NCBI GenBank assembly: GCA_024682455.1
Contig: JAIKZF010000097.1
Coordinates: 25,767-89,766 of the forward strand
Source: Ruminiclostridium sp.
GTDB taxonomy: Bacteria > Bacillota > Clostridia > Oscillospirales > Ruminococcaceae
Reading direction: 5' to 3'
DNA length: 64,000 nucleotides
Position numbers and translations under genes: made by a program. This document shows positions 44,918 through 52,857 of the stretch, piece by piece; the first letter of the stretch is position 1; every line of letters begins with the position of its first letter. A model generated the notes under the pieces. The model saw only the letters and a list, made by a program, of their open reading frames with translations, was not told the origin of the DNA and ran no database searches.

Positions 44918-45603
44918 TGTTACTGATAAAAAACAGGAATCTACGCGCCTTCATCGTCAGGGCGTTCCCGTTCGTACTGATACCTGCCGCAGCGATACTC
45001 GGCGCCGTGGTATTCGACAACAGCCGGCACCTGATAATCTCGCTCGCTGTGGCTGTGATGACGCTTCTGGTGTTCGCAGCCGGCTACGAAAAGAAGAAGG
45101 TCGGCACCTGGCGCATGGTGATAGCCTCCGTGATGACGGCGCTGTGCGTATTCGGCAGGTTCATACCGCTGTTCAAGCCGATAACCGCGATAACGATCAT
45201 CACGGGAATGTACATAGGCAGCGAGACCGGCTTTTTGGTAGGCGCCATGTCCGCACTCATATCCAACATCTATATGGGACAGGGGCCGTGGACGGCTTTC
45301 CAGATGCTCGCGTGGGGGCTTATCGGATATATCGCCGGTATCATCGCCGAGCCGCTGAAAAGGCACAGGTGGCTGCTGCTCTTTTACGGCGTGGTCACGG
45401 GTATCGCTTACTCGTTCATAATGGATATCTGGACGACTCTGTGGTACAGCGGAGGCTTCGATATCGGCGTTTATCTGTCTGCTCTCATTACCGCGATCCC
45501 ATATACCGTGAGCTACGCCGTATCCAATCTGATCTTTCTGCTGTTCCTCGCGAAGCCTTTCGGTGAAAAGCTTGAACGAATACGAAAAAAATACGGACTA
45601 TAA
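44917..45603 (+). CDS. ECF transporter S component (probable cobalamin-specific, CbrT-like by context)
   Basis: Six hydrophobic segments; ATG overlaps stop of EcfAA'; SALISNIYMGQGPWTAFQMLAWGLIGYIAG. Confidence 0.82.
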   Translation: MLLIKNRNLRAFIVRAFPFVLIPAAAILGAVVFDNSRHLIISLAVAVMTLLVFAAGYEKKKVGTWRMVIASVMTALCVFGRFIPLFKPITAITIITGMYIGSETGFLVGAMSALISNIYMGQGPWTAFQMLAWGLIGYIAGIIAEPLKRHRWLLLFYGVVTGIAYSFIMDIWTTLWYSGGFDIGVYLSALITAIPYTVSYAVSNLIFLLFLAKPFGEKLERIRKKYGL

Positions 45604-45760
45604 TACTAAATTCAGTCCTATCTATAGACATCTTGACGGCTATAATTTCGTCAAACTTCGTCACCCTCCCTTGACTTGCGAAAGCAAGCCTGCGGTCGGG
45701 TTCCTTGTTTGGCGAAATTCTATCTCGCCAATATGTCCACAGATAGAACTGAAATTAGTA
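45604..45760 (-). mobile_element. MITE-like cloverleaf repeat element, copy 1 (157 nt), flanked by TAA
   Basis: TIRs tactaaattcagtcctatctatagacat / atgtccacagatagaactgaaattagta; core shared with 60925-61082 in opposite orientation; TAA at both ends. Confidence 0.85.
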
Positions 45761-45761
45761 T

Positions 45762-45790
45762 AAAAAGGAACCGAAGTCGGTTCCTTTTTT
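45762..45790. terminator. Bidirectional intrinsic terminator
   Basis: aaaaaggaaccg-aagt-cggttcctttttt. Confidence 0.85.
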
Positions 45791-45841
45791 ATATCAGCGA
45801 AACAGCGGACCTGCCGCCAAATAGATTTACCCGGTCACCTG

Positions 45842-46273
45842 TCATATCCCGCCGAGCACCTTGTACAGCAGCCTGTGGAGCTCTGCCGCCTCATCAGGTT
45901 CGAGCGAGACGCAGCAGGCTATCTTCGGCGGTATCTCCGCCGCGCGTTCCTCCAGCCTGTCGCCCTCGGGAGTGATATCCACGATCAGCACGCGCTCATC
46001 CTCAGCGGAACGGGTCCTCGTCACAAAGCCTTTGGCTTCAAGGCTTTTCAGCACCGGGGTAAGAGTGCCGGAATCAAGATAAAGCCGTTCCCCGAGACGC
46101 TTTACGCTTATCCTCCTGTCCTCCCACATCACGAGCATTACTATGTACTGCGTATAGGTGAGACCAAGCTCCTCCAGAAGCGGATTATACTTTTTCACTA
46201 TCTCGCGGGAACAGGCGTAAAGCGGGAAGCAGAGCTGATTTCCGAGCCTCAGCATTTCATTTTTCTTTTTCAT
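45842..46273 (-). CDS. MarR family transcriptional regulator
   Basis: YTQYIVMLVMWEDRRISVKRLGERLYLDSGTLTPVLKSLEAKGFVTRTRSAEDERVLIVDITPEG. Confidence 0.92.
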   Translation of the reverse strand: MKKKNEMLRLGNQLCFPLYACSREIVKKYNPLLEELGLTYTQYIVMLVMWEDRRISVKRLGERLYLDSGTLTPVLKSLEAKGFVTRTRSAEDERVLIVDITPEGDRLEERAAEIPPKIACCVSLEPDEAAELHRLLYKVLGGI

Positions 46274-46285
46274 TCCGCGGCACCG

Positions 46286-46549
46286 TCAGACAGCACTTCT
46301 GCTTTCGTCGTACGCCTGACGCACAGCCTTCGCGAGCTGATCCGCGCAGGACGTGGGCTTGGTGTTGCAGGTGTTTCCGCCGAGTATGCTTTCTATCTGC
46401 TCCACGGTCATTCCGTCAACGAGCTTTGACACGGCCTTAAGGTTCCCGTTGCAGCCTCCCGTGAACGATACGTTGGTCACCCTGTCGTCATCGAGCGTAA
46501 ATCTGATCTCGGTCGCACAGACCATTCTTGTCTTGTATCTGTAATCCAT
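46286..46549 (-). CDS. TSCPD domain-containing protein (TIGR03905-like)
   Basis: TEIRFTLDDDRVTNVSFTGGCNGNLKAVSKLVDGMTVEQIESILGGNTCNTKPTSCADQLAKAVRQA. Confidence 0.92.
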   Translation of the reverse strand: MDYRYKTRMVCATEIRFTLDDDRVTNVSFTGGCNGNLKAVSKLVDGMTVEQIESILGGNTCNTKPTSCADQLAKAVRQAYDESRSAV

Positions 46550-46660
46550 ATCTTGTACTCCTTTCGGCGCTCAATTTCATTGAGCACAATTTGATTATAT
46601 CCCATTTATCCCGTTTTGTCAACAGTTTTCCGGAAATTTGCCTCAATTTCGTTATTATTG

Positions 46661-46689
46661 TTGACATTTGACCCCGACAGCGGTATAAT
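46661..46689 (+). promoter_or_regulatory. Sigma-A-type promoter (TTGACA-N17-TATAAT)
   Basis: ttgaca 46661-46666; tataat 46684-46689. Confidence 0.8.
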
Positions 46690-46778
46690 GTTATTCGGGT
46701 ATGTATAAGTTTCCGGGCGGCAGAAAAACGCTCACGCGCATATAATAAAGCACCACAGGTTTCGAGGGAGGTGCTTCC

Positions 46779-46919
46779 ATGAACGTTATATGCTGCTTTC
46801 TTGCGCTTTTCTGCGGTATATTCGGAGCTTATATGATCGTCTGTATGATATACGACCGGACGATATCTTTTTTTCAACGGAGGAAGATCAGGGAATGCCG
46901 TCACCAACGGAAGAGATAA
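46779..46919 (+). CDS. Putative 46-aa single-pass membrane smORF overlapping recD2 start
   Basis: gggaggtgcttccATG; MNVICCFLALFCGIFGAYMIVCMIYDRTISFFQRRKIRECRHQRKR*; hydrophobic N-terminal half then basic tail. Confidence 0.5.
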   Translation: MNVICCFLALFCGIFGAYMIVCMIYDRTISFFQRRKIRECRHQRKR

Positions 46920-49123
46920 TAACAATAAGCGGAACAGCCGAAGAGATAATATTCAAAAACCCCGACAACGGATATATCGTAGTGATGATGGATATCAACG
47001 GCTCGCCGGAGACCGCGGTGGGCAACCTCGGCGATATAGCCGAGGGCGAGTCTCTGATACTTCGCGGAAACTACATCGAAAGCGCCAAATACGGCAGGCA
47101 GTTCAAGGCTGTCACCTGCGAACGAAAGCTGCCTACCACTCCCGAGGAGATAAAAAAATACCTGGGAAGCGGCATAATCAAGGGGCTCGGCCCCTCTATC
47201 GCGAGAAAGATCGTTGCCGCTTTCGGCGACAGGTCACTTGAGATCATCGAGAACGATCCCACTCAGCTTACCTGTATCAAGGGTCTGACAAATGATAAGG
47301 CTCTGTATATCGGCAGAGAGTTCAGGAACCTGTGCGGCGTGCGCACCATTATCGAATTCCTCGGCAGCTATGAGATAAGCCCGCTGACCGCCTCGCTGGT
47401 CTGGAAGGCTCACGAGGGCAGGAGCATGGGACTTGTGCGGAAAAACCCGTACATTCTCTGCGACAGCGCGTTCAATGTGGAATTCGGCACCGCCGACAGG
47501 ATAGCGTACGACCTGGGGCTCCCGATGTCGAACCATGACCGCATAAAGGCTGCGATAACCTACGTTCTCAGGCGCAACGCGAACGCCGGACATACCTGCG
47601 TACCGCGCAGCGAGCTTTGCAAGGTCGTGTGTCCGCTCATACGCGTAGACGAGGACGAATATGACAAGGCTCTTTTCGAGGGCGCCGAGGAGGGTCAGTT
47701 CGCGCTGTACGAGACCTCAAGGCGGGAATATGTCTACCTCGCCGAATACTTTGCGGCGGAAAAATATATATCGAAGAAAATAAGCGAGATGCTGAAGCTT
47801 TCGATACATACGGACAAGGATCACTCCGAGGAAATAAAGATCATCGAATGGGAGCAGAACATAACGTATGAGGGGCTTCAGAAGGCTGCAATAAACGCCG
47901 CGCTCGGCAACAGCGTCTTTATCCTCACGGGCGGTCCCGGCACCGGTAAGACCACGGCTCTGAACGCCGTCATCAGACTTTTCGAGAACAGGAAGAAAAA
48001 GCTCCTGCTCGCGGCTCCGACCGGACGCGCCGCAAAGAGAATGAGCGACCTTACCGGCAGACCCGCGCGTACCATACACAGACTGCTTGAAACGGAATTC
48101 TCCGAGCAGACCGGACGTCATACCTTCAAGCACAACGAAAGCAATCCCCTGCGAGCCGACATCATCATCATCGACGAGATGTCCATGGTGGACACGCTGC
48201 TTTTCGAATCGCTGCTGAAAGCGATCAAAACTGACTGCAAGCTGATAATGGTCGGCGACACGAACCAGCTCCCGAGCGTAGGAGCCGGCAACGTGCTGAG
48301 AGATCTTATCGCCACAAGACTGATACCGACGATCGAGCTTAAGGAGATATTCAGGCAGGCTGCGGAAAGCCTTATAATCACGAACGCTCACAGAATCGTG
48401 CACGGCGAATACCCGGAGCTCGACGAACGAAAGAAGGATTTCTTCTTTATGCCGACCTCCGGCGACGAGGAAACGGCGGAGCTGGTCATAAGCCTCGCAA
48501 AGACGCGTCTGCCGAACAGATACGGATATTCCCCTATCGACGACATACAGGTGCTCTCCCCCACCAAAATGAGCCCCGCAGGTACAAAGGAGCTCAACGC
48601 CTCGCTCCAGCTCGCGCTCAATCCGCCTTCGTTCAGGAAGAAGGAGCTTCGCTTTTTCGACAGCGTGTTCCGTATGGGCGACAAGGTGATGCAGATAAAA
48701 AACGACTACGATATCGTGTGGAAACGCGGTCCTGACAGCGGTACAGGCATTTTCAACGGTGATATCGGCATCATATATGAGGTCGACGTAAACGGCTCTC
48801 TGCTGTATATAGATTTTGACGGGCGCAAAGCCGTATACACACATGAAATGCTGAACAAGCTTGAGCTTGCGTACGCTGTCACCATACACAAAAGTCAGGG
48901 CAGCGAATACAAGGCGGTCATAATGCCGCTCACGATGTACTCCGACCAGCTGCTTTACCGCAATCTGCTCTATACGGGCGTTACGCGCGCAAAGGAGATC
49001 CTGATAATCGTCGGGAGCCGGGAAGCTGTCATGAGAATGGTCGATAACGACAAAAAGACCAACCGCTTCTCATGTATGCGGGATATGCTTGAAATATATT
49101 ACACACAGGACGGTACGAACTGA
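46895..49123 (+). CDS. SF1B ATP-dependent DNA helicase, RecD2-like
   Basis: LTGGPGTGKTTALNAVIRLF, IIDEMSMVDTLLFESLL, VGDTNQLPSVGAGNVLRDL, AVTIHKSQGSEY; start at ATG 46895 (cggaggaagatcaggga). Confidence 0.93.
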   Translation: MPSPTEEIITISGTAEEIIFKNPDNGYIVVMMDINGSPETAVGNLGDIAEGESLILRGNYIESAKYGRQFKAVTCERKLPTTPEEIKKYLGSGIIKGLGPSIARKIVAAFGDRSLEIIENDPTQLTCIKGLTNDKALYIGREFRNLCGVRTIIEFLGSYEISPLTASLVWKAHEGRSMGLVRKNPYILCDSAFNVEFGTADRIAYDLGLPMSNHDRIKAAITYVLRRNANAGHTCVPRSELCKVVCPLIRVDEDEYDKALFEGAEEGQFALYETSRREYVYLAEYFAAEKYISKKISEMLKLSIHTDKDHSEEIKIIEWEQNITYEGLQKAAINAALGNSVFILTGGPGTGKTTALNAVIRLFENRKKKLLLAAPTGRAAKRMSDLTGRPARTIHRLLETEFSEQTGRHTFKHNESNPLRADIIIIDEMSMVDTLLFESLLKAIKTDCKLIMVGDTNQLPSVGAGNVLRDLIATRLIPTIELKEIFRQAAESLIITNAHRIVHGEYPELDERKKDFFFMPTSGDEETAELVISLAKTRLPNRYGYSPIDDIQVLSPTKMSPAGTKELNASLQLALNPPSFRKKELRFFDSVFRMGDKVMQIKNDYDIVWKRGPDSGTGIFNGDIGIIYEVDVNGSLLYIDFDGRKAVYTHEMLNKLELAYAVTIHKSQGSEYKAVIMPLTMYSDQLLYRNLLYTGVTRAKEILIIVGSREAVMRMVDNDKKTNRFSCMRDMLEIYYTQDGTN

Positions 49124-50514
49124 TGCACGAAAAGATAAAGGAATATATATACTCCAACCGCCAGAGGCTCCTGTCGGTGCTCGACGAGCTTGTAGCGGTG
49201 AAGAGCGTCAAGGGCGAGCCTGCTCCGGGCGCGCCGTTCGGCAGAGGACCCAGAGCGGCGCTCGACAAGATGCTCGGTATATGCAGGAGCGCGGGGTTTG
49301 ACACAAAGCTGTACTACGACGTTATCGGCACCGCGGATCTGTGCCCCGAGGACGACTTCCCCGAGCTCGGGATACTGTGCCACCTCGACGTGGTACCGGC
49401 CGAGGGACAGACAGGTTGGAAGACCGATCCGTTCAAGATGTCCGAAAAGGACGGCATACTGTACGGACGCGGGGTGATCGACGACAAAGGCCCCCTCGCG
49501 GCGGCGTTCATCGCTATGAAGTGCATAAAGGATCTCGGCATACCGCTGAAAAAGGGCGTAAGGCTGATATTCGGCACGGACGAGGAGAACGGGTCGCAAG
49601 ACCTTGAACTGTATACCGCGAAGAACAGGCTCCCCGACCATATTTTCACTCCGGACGCGGCTTTCCCGGTCATAAATATCGAAAAGGGAATGATGCGCTC
49701 GAAGTTTTCGGGGTCTTACCGCGGAGGGAGCATAATAAAATTCCGCGGAGGCAGCATACCGAACGCTGTGCCGGATTACGCGGAATGTGAGCTGAGCGGT
49801 ATCTCCCTGCCGCTCATCAGGCAGGAAACCAACCTTGACCGCAGCGGAGCCGTATTCACGGTTATCGACGCGGGAAAGAGCGTTATGATCGAGTGCAGCG
49901 GGCGCTCCGCTCACGCCTCGACTCCGGAAAGCGGGATAAACGCGGTCACGGCGCTTATCGCCGTGCTTAACAGGCTGCCGCTCGCGGAAGGAAAGCAGAA
50001 GGAGATCATAAAGGGGCTCGGCAGCATATTCCCGTTCGGCGAGACGGACGGAACGAACGCGGGACTGAAATGCACCTACGACAGCTCCGGTGCTCTCACG
50101 CTCGTTTTCAGCATATTCAATATGGAAAACGGCAAGTGCGGCGGTACGATCGACGTGAGATTTCCTGCGTGTATGTCGCTGGCGGAGGTCGAGAACGGTG
50201 AAAAGACAGCTCTCGCGGCAGCGGGCTGCGTCTTTGACGGATATATGGGCGACGAGCCCCATGTGACCGACAGCAGCAGCGACTTCGTGAAAAAGCTCCT
50301 TGCCGCGTACGAGCGCGTCGAGGGAACTAAGGGCGAATGTATCGCCGTCGGAGGCAATACCTACGTCCATAACATAAAAGGAGGCGTGGCGTTCGGCGTA
50401 GAGCGCGACGGCACCGACTACAATATGCACGGGGCAAACGAATATATAACGATCGAAGAGCTCCTTAAGGACGCGCAGATATTCGCGGAAGCTATCGCGG
50501 AAATATGCTGCTGA
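49123..50514 (+). CDS. Sapep/PepV family Mn2+-dependent dipeptidase (M20)
   Basis: ELGILCHLDVVPAEG, LYGRGVIDDKGPLAAAFIAMK, FGTDEENGSQDLELY, CSGRSAHASTPESGINAV. Confidence 0.93.
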   Translation: MHEKIKEYIYSNRQRLLSVLDELVAVKSVKGEPAPGAPFGRGPRAALDKMLGICRSAGFDTKLYYDVIGTADLCPEDDFPELGILCHLDVVPAEGQTGWKTDPFKMSEKDGILYGRGVIDDKGPLAAAFIAMKCIKDLGIPLKKGVRLIFGTDEENGSQDLELYTAKNRLPDHIFTPDAAFPVINIEKGMMRSKFSGSYRGGSIIKFRGGSIPNAVPDYAECELSGISLPLIRQETNLDRSGAVFTVIDAGKSVMIECSGRSAHASTPESGINAVTALIAVLNRLPLAEGKQKEIIKGLGSIFPFGETDGTNAGLKCTYDSSGALTLVFSIFNMENGKCGGTIDVRFPACMSLAEVENGEKTALAAAGCVFDGYMGDEPHVTDSSSDFVKKLLAAYERVEGTKGECIAVGGNTYVHNIKGGVAFGVERDGTDYNMHGANEYITIEELLKDAQIFAEAIAEICC

Positions 50515-50538
50515 AAGAAAAGAAAGGAACAGACAGAA

Positions 50539-51633
50539 ATGAAACTCGGTATGGTAGGACTCCCGAATGTCGGGAAAAGCACTTTATTCAACGCACTCAC
50601 GAACGCGGGAGCCGAATCGGCTAACTATCCGTTCTGCACCATTGAGCCTAATGTAGGCGTGGTATCGGTGCCGGACGAACGGCTCGACAAGCTCGCGGAA
50701 ATGTACAAGCCCGAAAAATTCACACCGGCTATGCTTGAATTCGTAGATATAGCGGGACTGGTCAAGGGCGCGTCCAACGGCGAAGGACTGGGCAACAAAT
50801 TCCTCGCGAATATCCGTGAGGTGGACGCGATAATCCACGTAGTGCGGTGCTTCGAGAACGATAATATCGTACACGTCGACGGAAGCATCGGAGCAAAGCG
50901 TGATATCGAAACTATAAATCTCGAACTGATATTCAGCGACATCGAGATACTCGGCAGACGTATCGACCGCGAGAAAAAGCTCGTAAAGGGCGACAAGTCG
51001 CTCCAGAAGGAAATAGACTTTCTTGAGAAGCTCATGGCGCATCTCGAAGAGGGCAGATCGGCGAGATCCTTCGACTTCACGGAGGACGAGGCCGAGATAA
51101 TAAAATCCACTCCCCTGCTCTCCAACAAGCCTGTCATTTACGCGGCGAACCTCAGCGAGGACGACTTCCGCAGCAATTATGAGAACAACGAGCAGTACAA
51201 GGCGGTAAAAGCGATCGCCGAGGAGGAGAACAGCGCCGTTCTCCCTATCTGTGCACAGATAGAGGCTGATATCGCGGATATGGACGCGGAGGAAAAGGAG
51301 CTGTTCCTGTCAGATCTCAACCTGACCGAATCGGGACTTTCAAGAATAATCAAGACCGGCTACTCGCTGCTCGGACTTATATCGTTCCTCACCGCGGGTC
51401 CGCAGGAGGTACGCGCGTGGACTATCACAAAGGGTACAAAGGCTCCGCAGGCTGCCGGCAAGATACACACGGACTTTGAGAAGGGCTTCATAAGAGCGGA
51501 GGTCGTTTCCTTCGACGATCTCGTAAGCTGCGGCGGCATGACCGGAGCCAAGGAAAAGGGACTTGTACGGCTCGAAGGAAAAGACTACGTCATGCAGGAC
51601 GGAGATGTCGTTCTGTTCAGGTTCAATGTATAA
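50539..51633 (+). CDS. ychF: Redox-regulated ATPase YchF
   Basis: GMVGLPNVGKSTLFNALTNAGAESANYPFCTIEPNVGVV, C-terminal TGS domain. Confidence 0.97.
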   Translation: MKLGMVGLPNVGKSTLFNALTNAGAESANYPFCTIEPNVGVVSVPDERLDKLAEMYKPEKFTPAMLEFVDIAGLVKGASNGEGLGNKFLANIREVDAIIHVVRCFENDNIVHVDGSIGAKRDIETINLELIFSDIEILGRRIDREKKLVKGDKSLQKEIDFLEKLMAHLEEGRSARSFDFTEDEAEIIKSTPLLSNKPVIYAANLSEDDFRSNYENNEQYKAVKAIAEEENSAVLPICAQIEADIADMDAEEKELFLSDLNLTESGLSRIIKTGYSLLGLISFLTAGPQEVRAWTITKGTKAPQAAGKIHTDFEKGFIRAEVVSFDDLVSCGGMTGAKEKGLVRLEGKDYVMQDGDVVLFRFNV

Positions 51634-52400
51634 TGAAGATCTATAAAAGCAGGAATCCCAACAAGATAAGGATAGGCGTACTGTTCGCGCTGCAGGTCAT
51701 ATTCGGGGCGCTGCCGGCGATACTGTTCGTTATCTTCGCGGTGGACAATATGCGCTTCGCAAACTCGAACCCGGAGAGCATCGCGGCATCGACCAATTTC
51801 ATCGGCGCCTATGTTTCGGCGGCGGCTATCGTTCTGTGCGCTCTCGCATACTTTATTCTCGCGAGAAGATACAACATACTGCTCTCGGGCATCAAGGGCG
51901 AGCGCTCGCTGGCAAAGATCGCGAAACGCCACAGGAACCATTACGACATCTTCATCAACTACCCCATTCAGTATAAGCGCAACCGTTCGGAGATAGACAT
52001 GATACTCGTGGGCAAGGACGGTCTCATCATCATAGAGGTCAAGAACCACTCGGGTACTGTCTGCGGCTCCGACAGCGATGAAAAGTGGTGTCAGTACAAG
52101 CACTACAAGGACGGCAGGAATACCGAAGCGGAGATGAAGAACCCTATCAAGCAGATCACAAGGCAGCGCGATATACTGAAAAGCATACTGCATGCCAACG
52201 GCGTTGACGCGTGGATCGACGGTATCGTGTATTTCTCGAACCCTATGATAAGACTGAAACTCTCCCTGAAAAACAAGAGCAGCATAGTCTGTGCGGGTGA
52301 AAAGGAGCTTGACAAGTTCCTCACGAACTACACGTCTCCCAGACCGCTGAAAAAAGAGGATACCGAAAAGATACTTGAAGCCCTGCGTTCGCAGATGTAA
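51633..52400 (+). CDS. NERD (nuclease-related) domain-containing membrane protein
   Basis: Two N-terminal TMs; EIDMILVGKDGLIIIEVKNHSGTVCG...KNPIKQITRQRDILKSIL. Confidence 0.88.
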   Translation: MKIYKSRNPNKIRIGVLFALQVIFGALPAILFVIFAVDNMRFANSNPESIAASTNFIGAYVSAAAIVLCALAYFILARRYNILLSGIKGERSLAKIAKRHRNHYDIFINYPIQYKRNRSEIDMILVGKDGLIIIEVKNHSGTVCGSDSDEKWCQYKHYKDGRNTEAEMKNPIKQITRQRDILKSILHANGVDAWIDGIVYFSNPMIRLKLSLKNKSSIVCAGEKELDKFLTNYTSPRPLKKEDTEKILEALRSQM

Positions 52401-52525
52401 CGTTCCGGAGCGGTTTTATGTAACCGTTCTGCAAGCCTTGGTGGTAACCTTTTACAATTTTGTGACGGGCTTTTTGTAATAATGTATAAATTTTCGCTTT
52501 TTGTTAACTTTTTTTGTATATGTTA

Positions 52526-52554
52526 TTGACAAAAAGTTAAATAAGCGTTATAAT
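52526..52554 (+). promoter_or_regulatory. Consensus promoter (TTGACA-N17-TATAAT) of orphan transcript
   Basis: ttgaca 52526-52531; tataat 52549-52554. Confidence 0.85.
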
Positions 52555-52560
52555 GCAATT

Positions 52561-52704
52561 GTAAGAAGAGGTCAGCAGCGGCTGCCTGTTCTTACAGAAG
52601 ATTGTTTTGACTTTTCGTTTTGTTTTAGTTGTCTCCTTTCTTTTGTTCTACACATTATACATTATTTCAGTTTGAGAACCGGTTTTCGGTTCTCTCTTTT
52701 TTTG
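52561..52704 (+). ncRNA. Candidate small RNA: 5' hairpin, pyrimidine-rich single-stranded middle, intrinsic terminator
   Basis: 5' stem gtaagaa-g-agg-t-cagc-agcg-gctg-cct-g-ttcttac; gtctcctttcttttgttct tract; terminator gagaaccggttttcggttctc+T8; no convincing ORF. Confidence 0.7.
52674..52704 (+). terminator. Intrinsic terminator
   Basis: gagaaccg-gtttt-cggttctc-tcttttttt. Confidence 0.88.
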
Positions 52705-52857
52705 TCCGGATCATTATTTTTTTATCGAGCTCGCGCCGCCGTTAATATCCCGGAGAGCTTTGCGCGAATTTTATTTTCCTTCTCCTATTGCCTTTTTCTT
52801 CTATATGTGGTATAATATATTATTGTTTAAATAACAACAAGAAAGGAATTTACAATT

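Noticed and set aside
47717-48889. 390-aa minus-strand ORF opposite recD2-like gene
   Set aside because: Antisense shadow of a clear helicase gene.
49099-50430. 443-aa minus-strand ORF opposite the M20 dipeptidase
   Set aside because: Antisense of a clear PepV/Sapep gene; arises from codon bias and lacks an RBS or recognisable domain.
51633-52400. NERD-domain gene considered as part of a defence island
   Set aside because: Single gene immediately after ychF (1-nt overlap), with no neighbouring defence genes; NERD proteins are common housekeeping-context genes.
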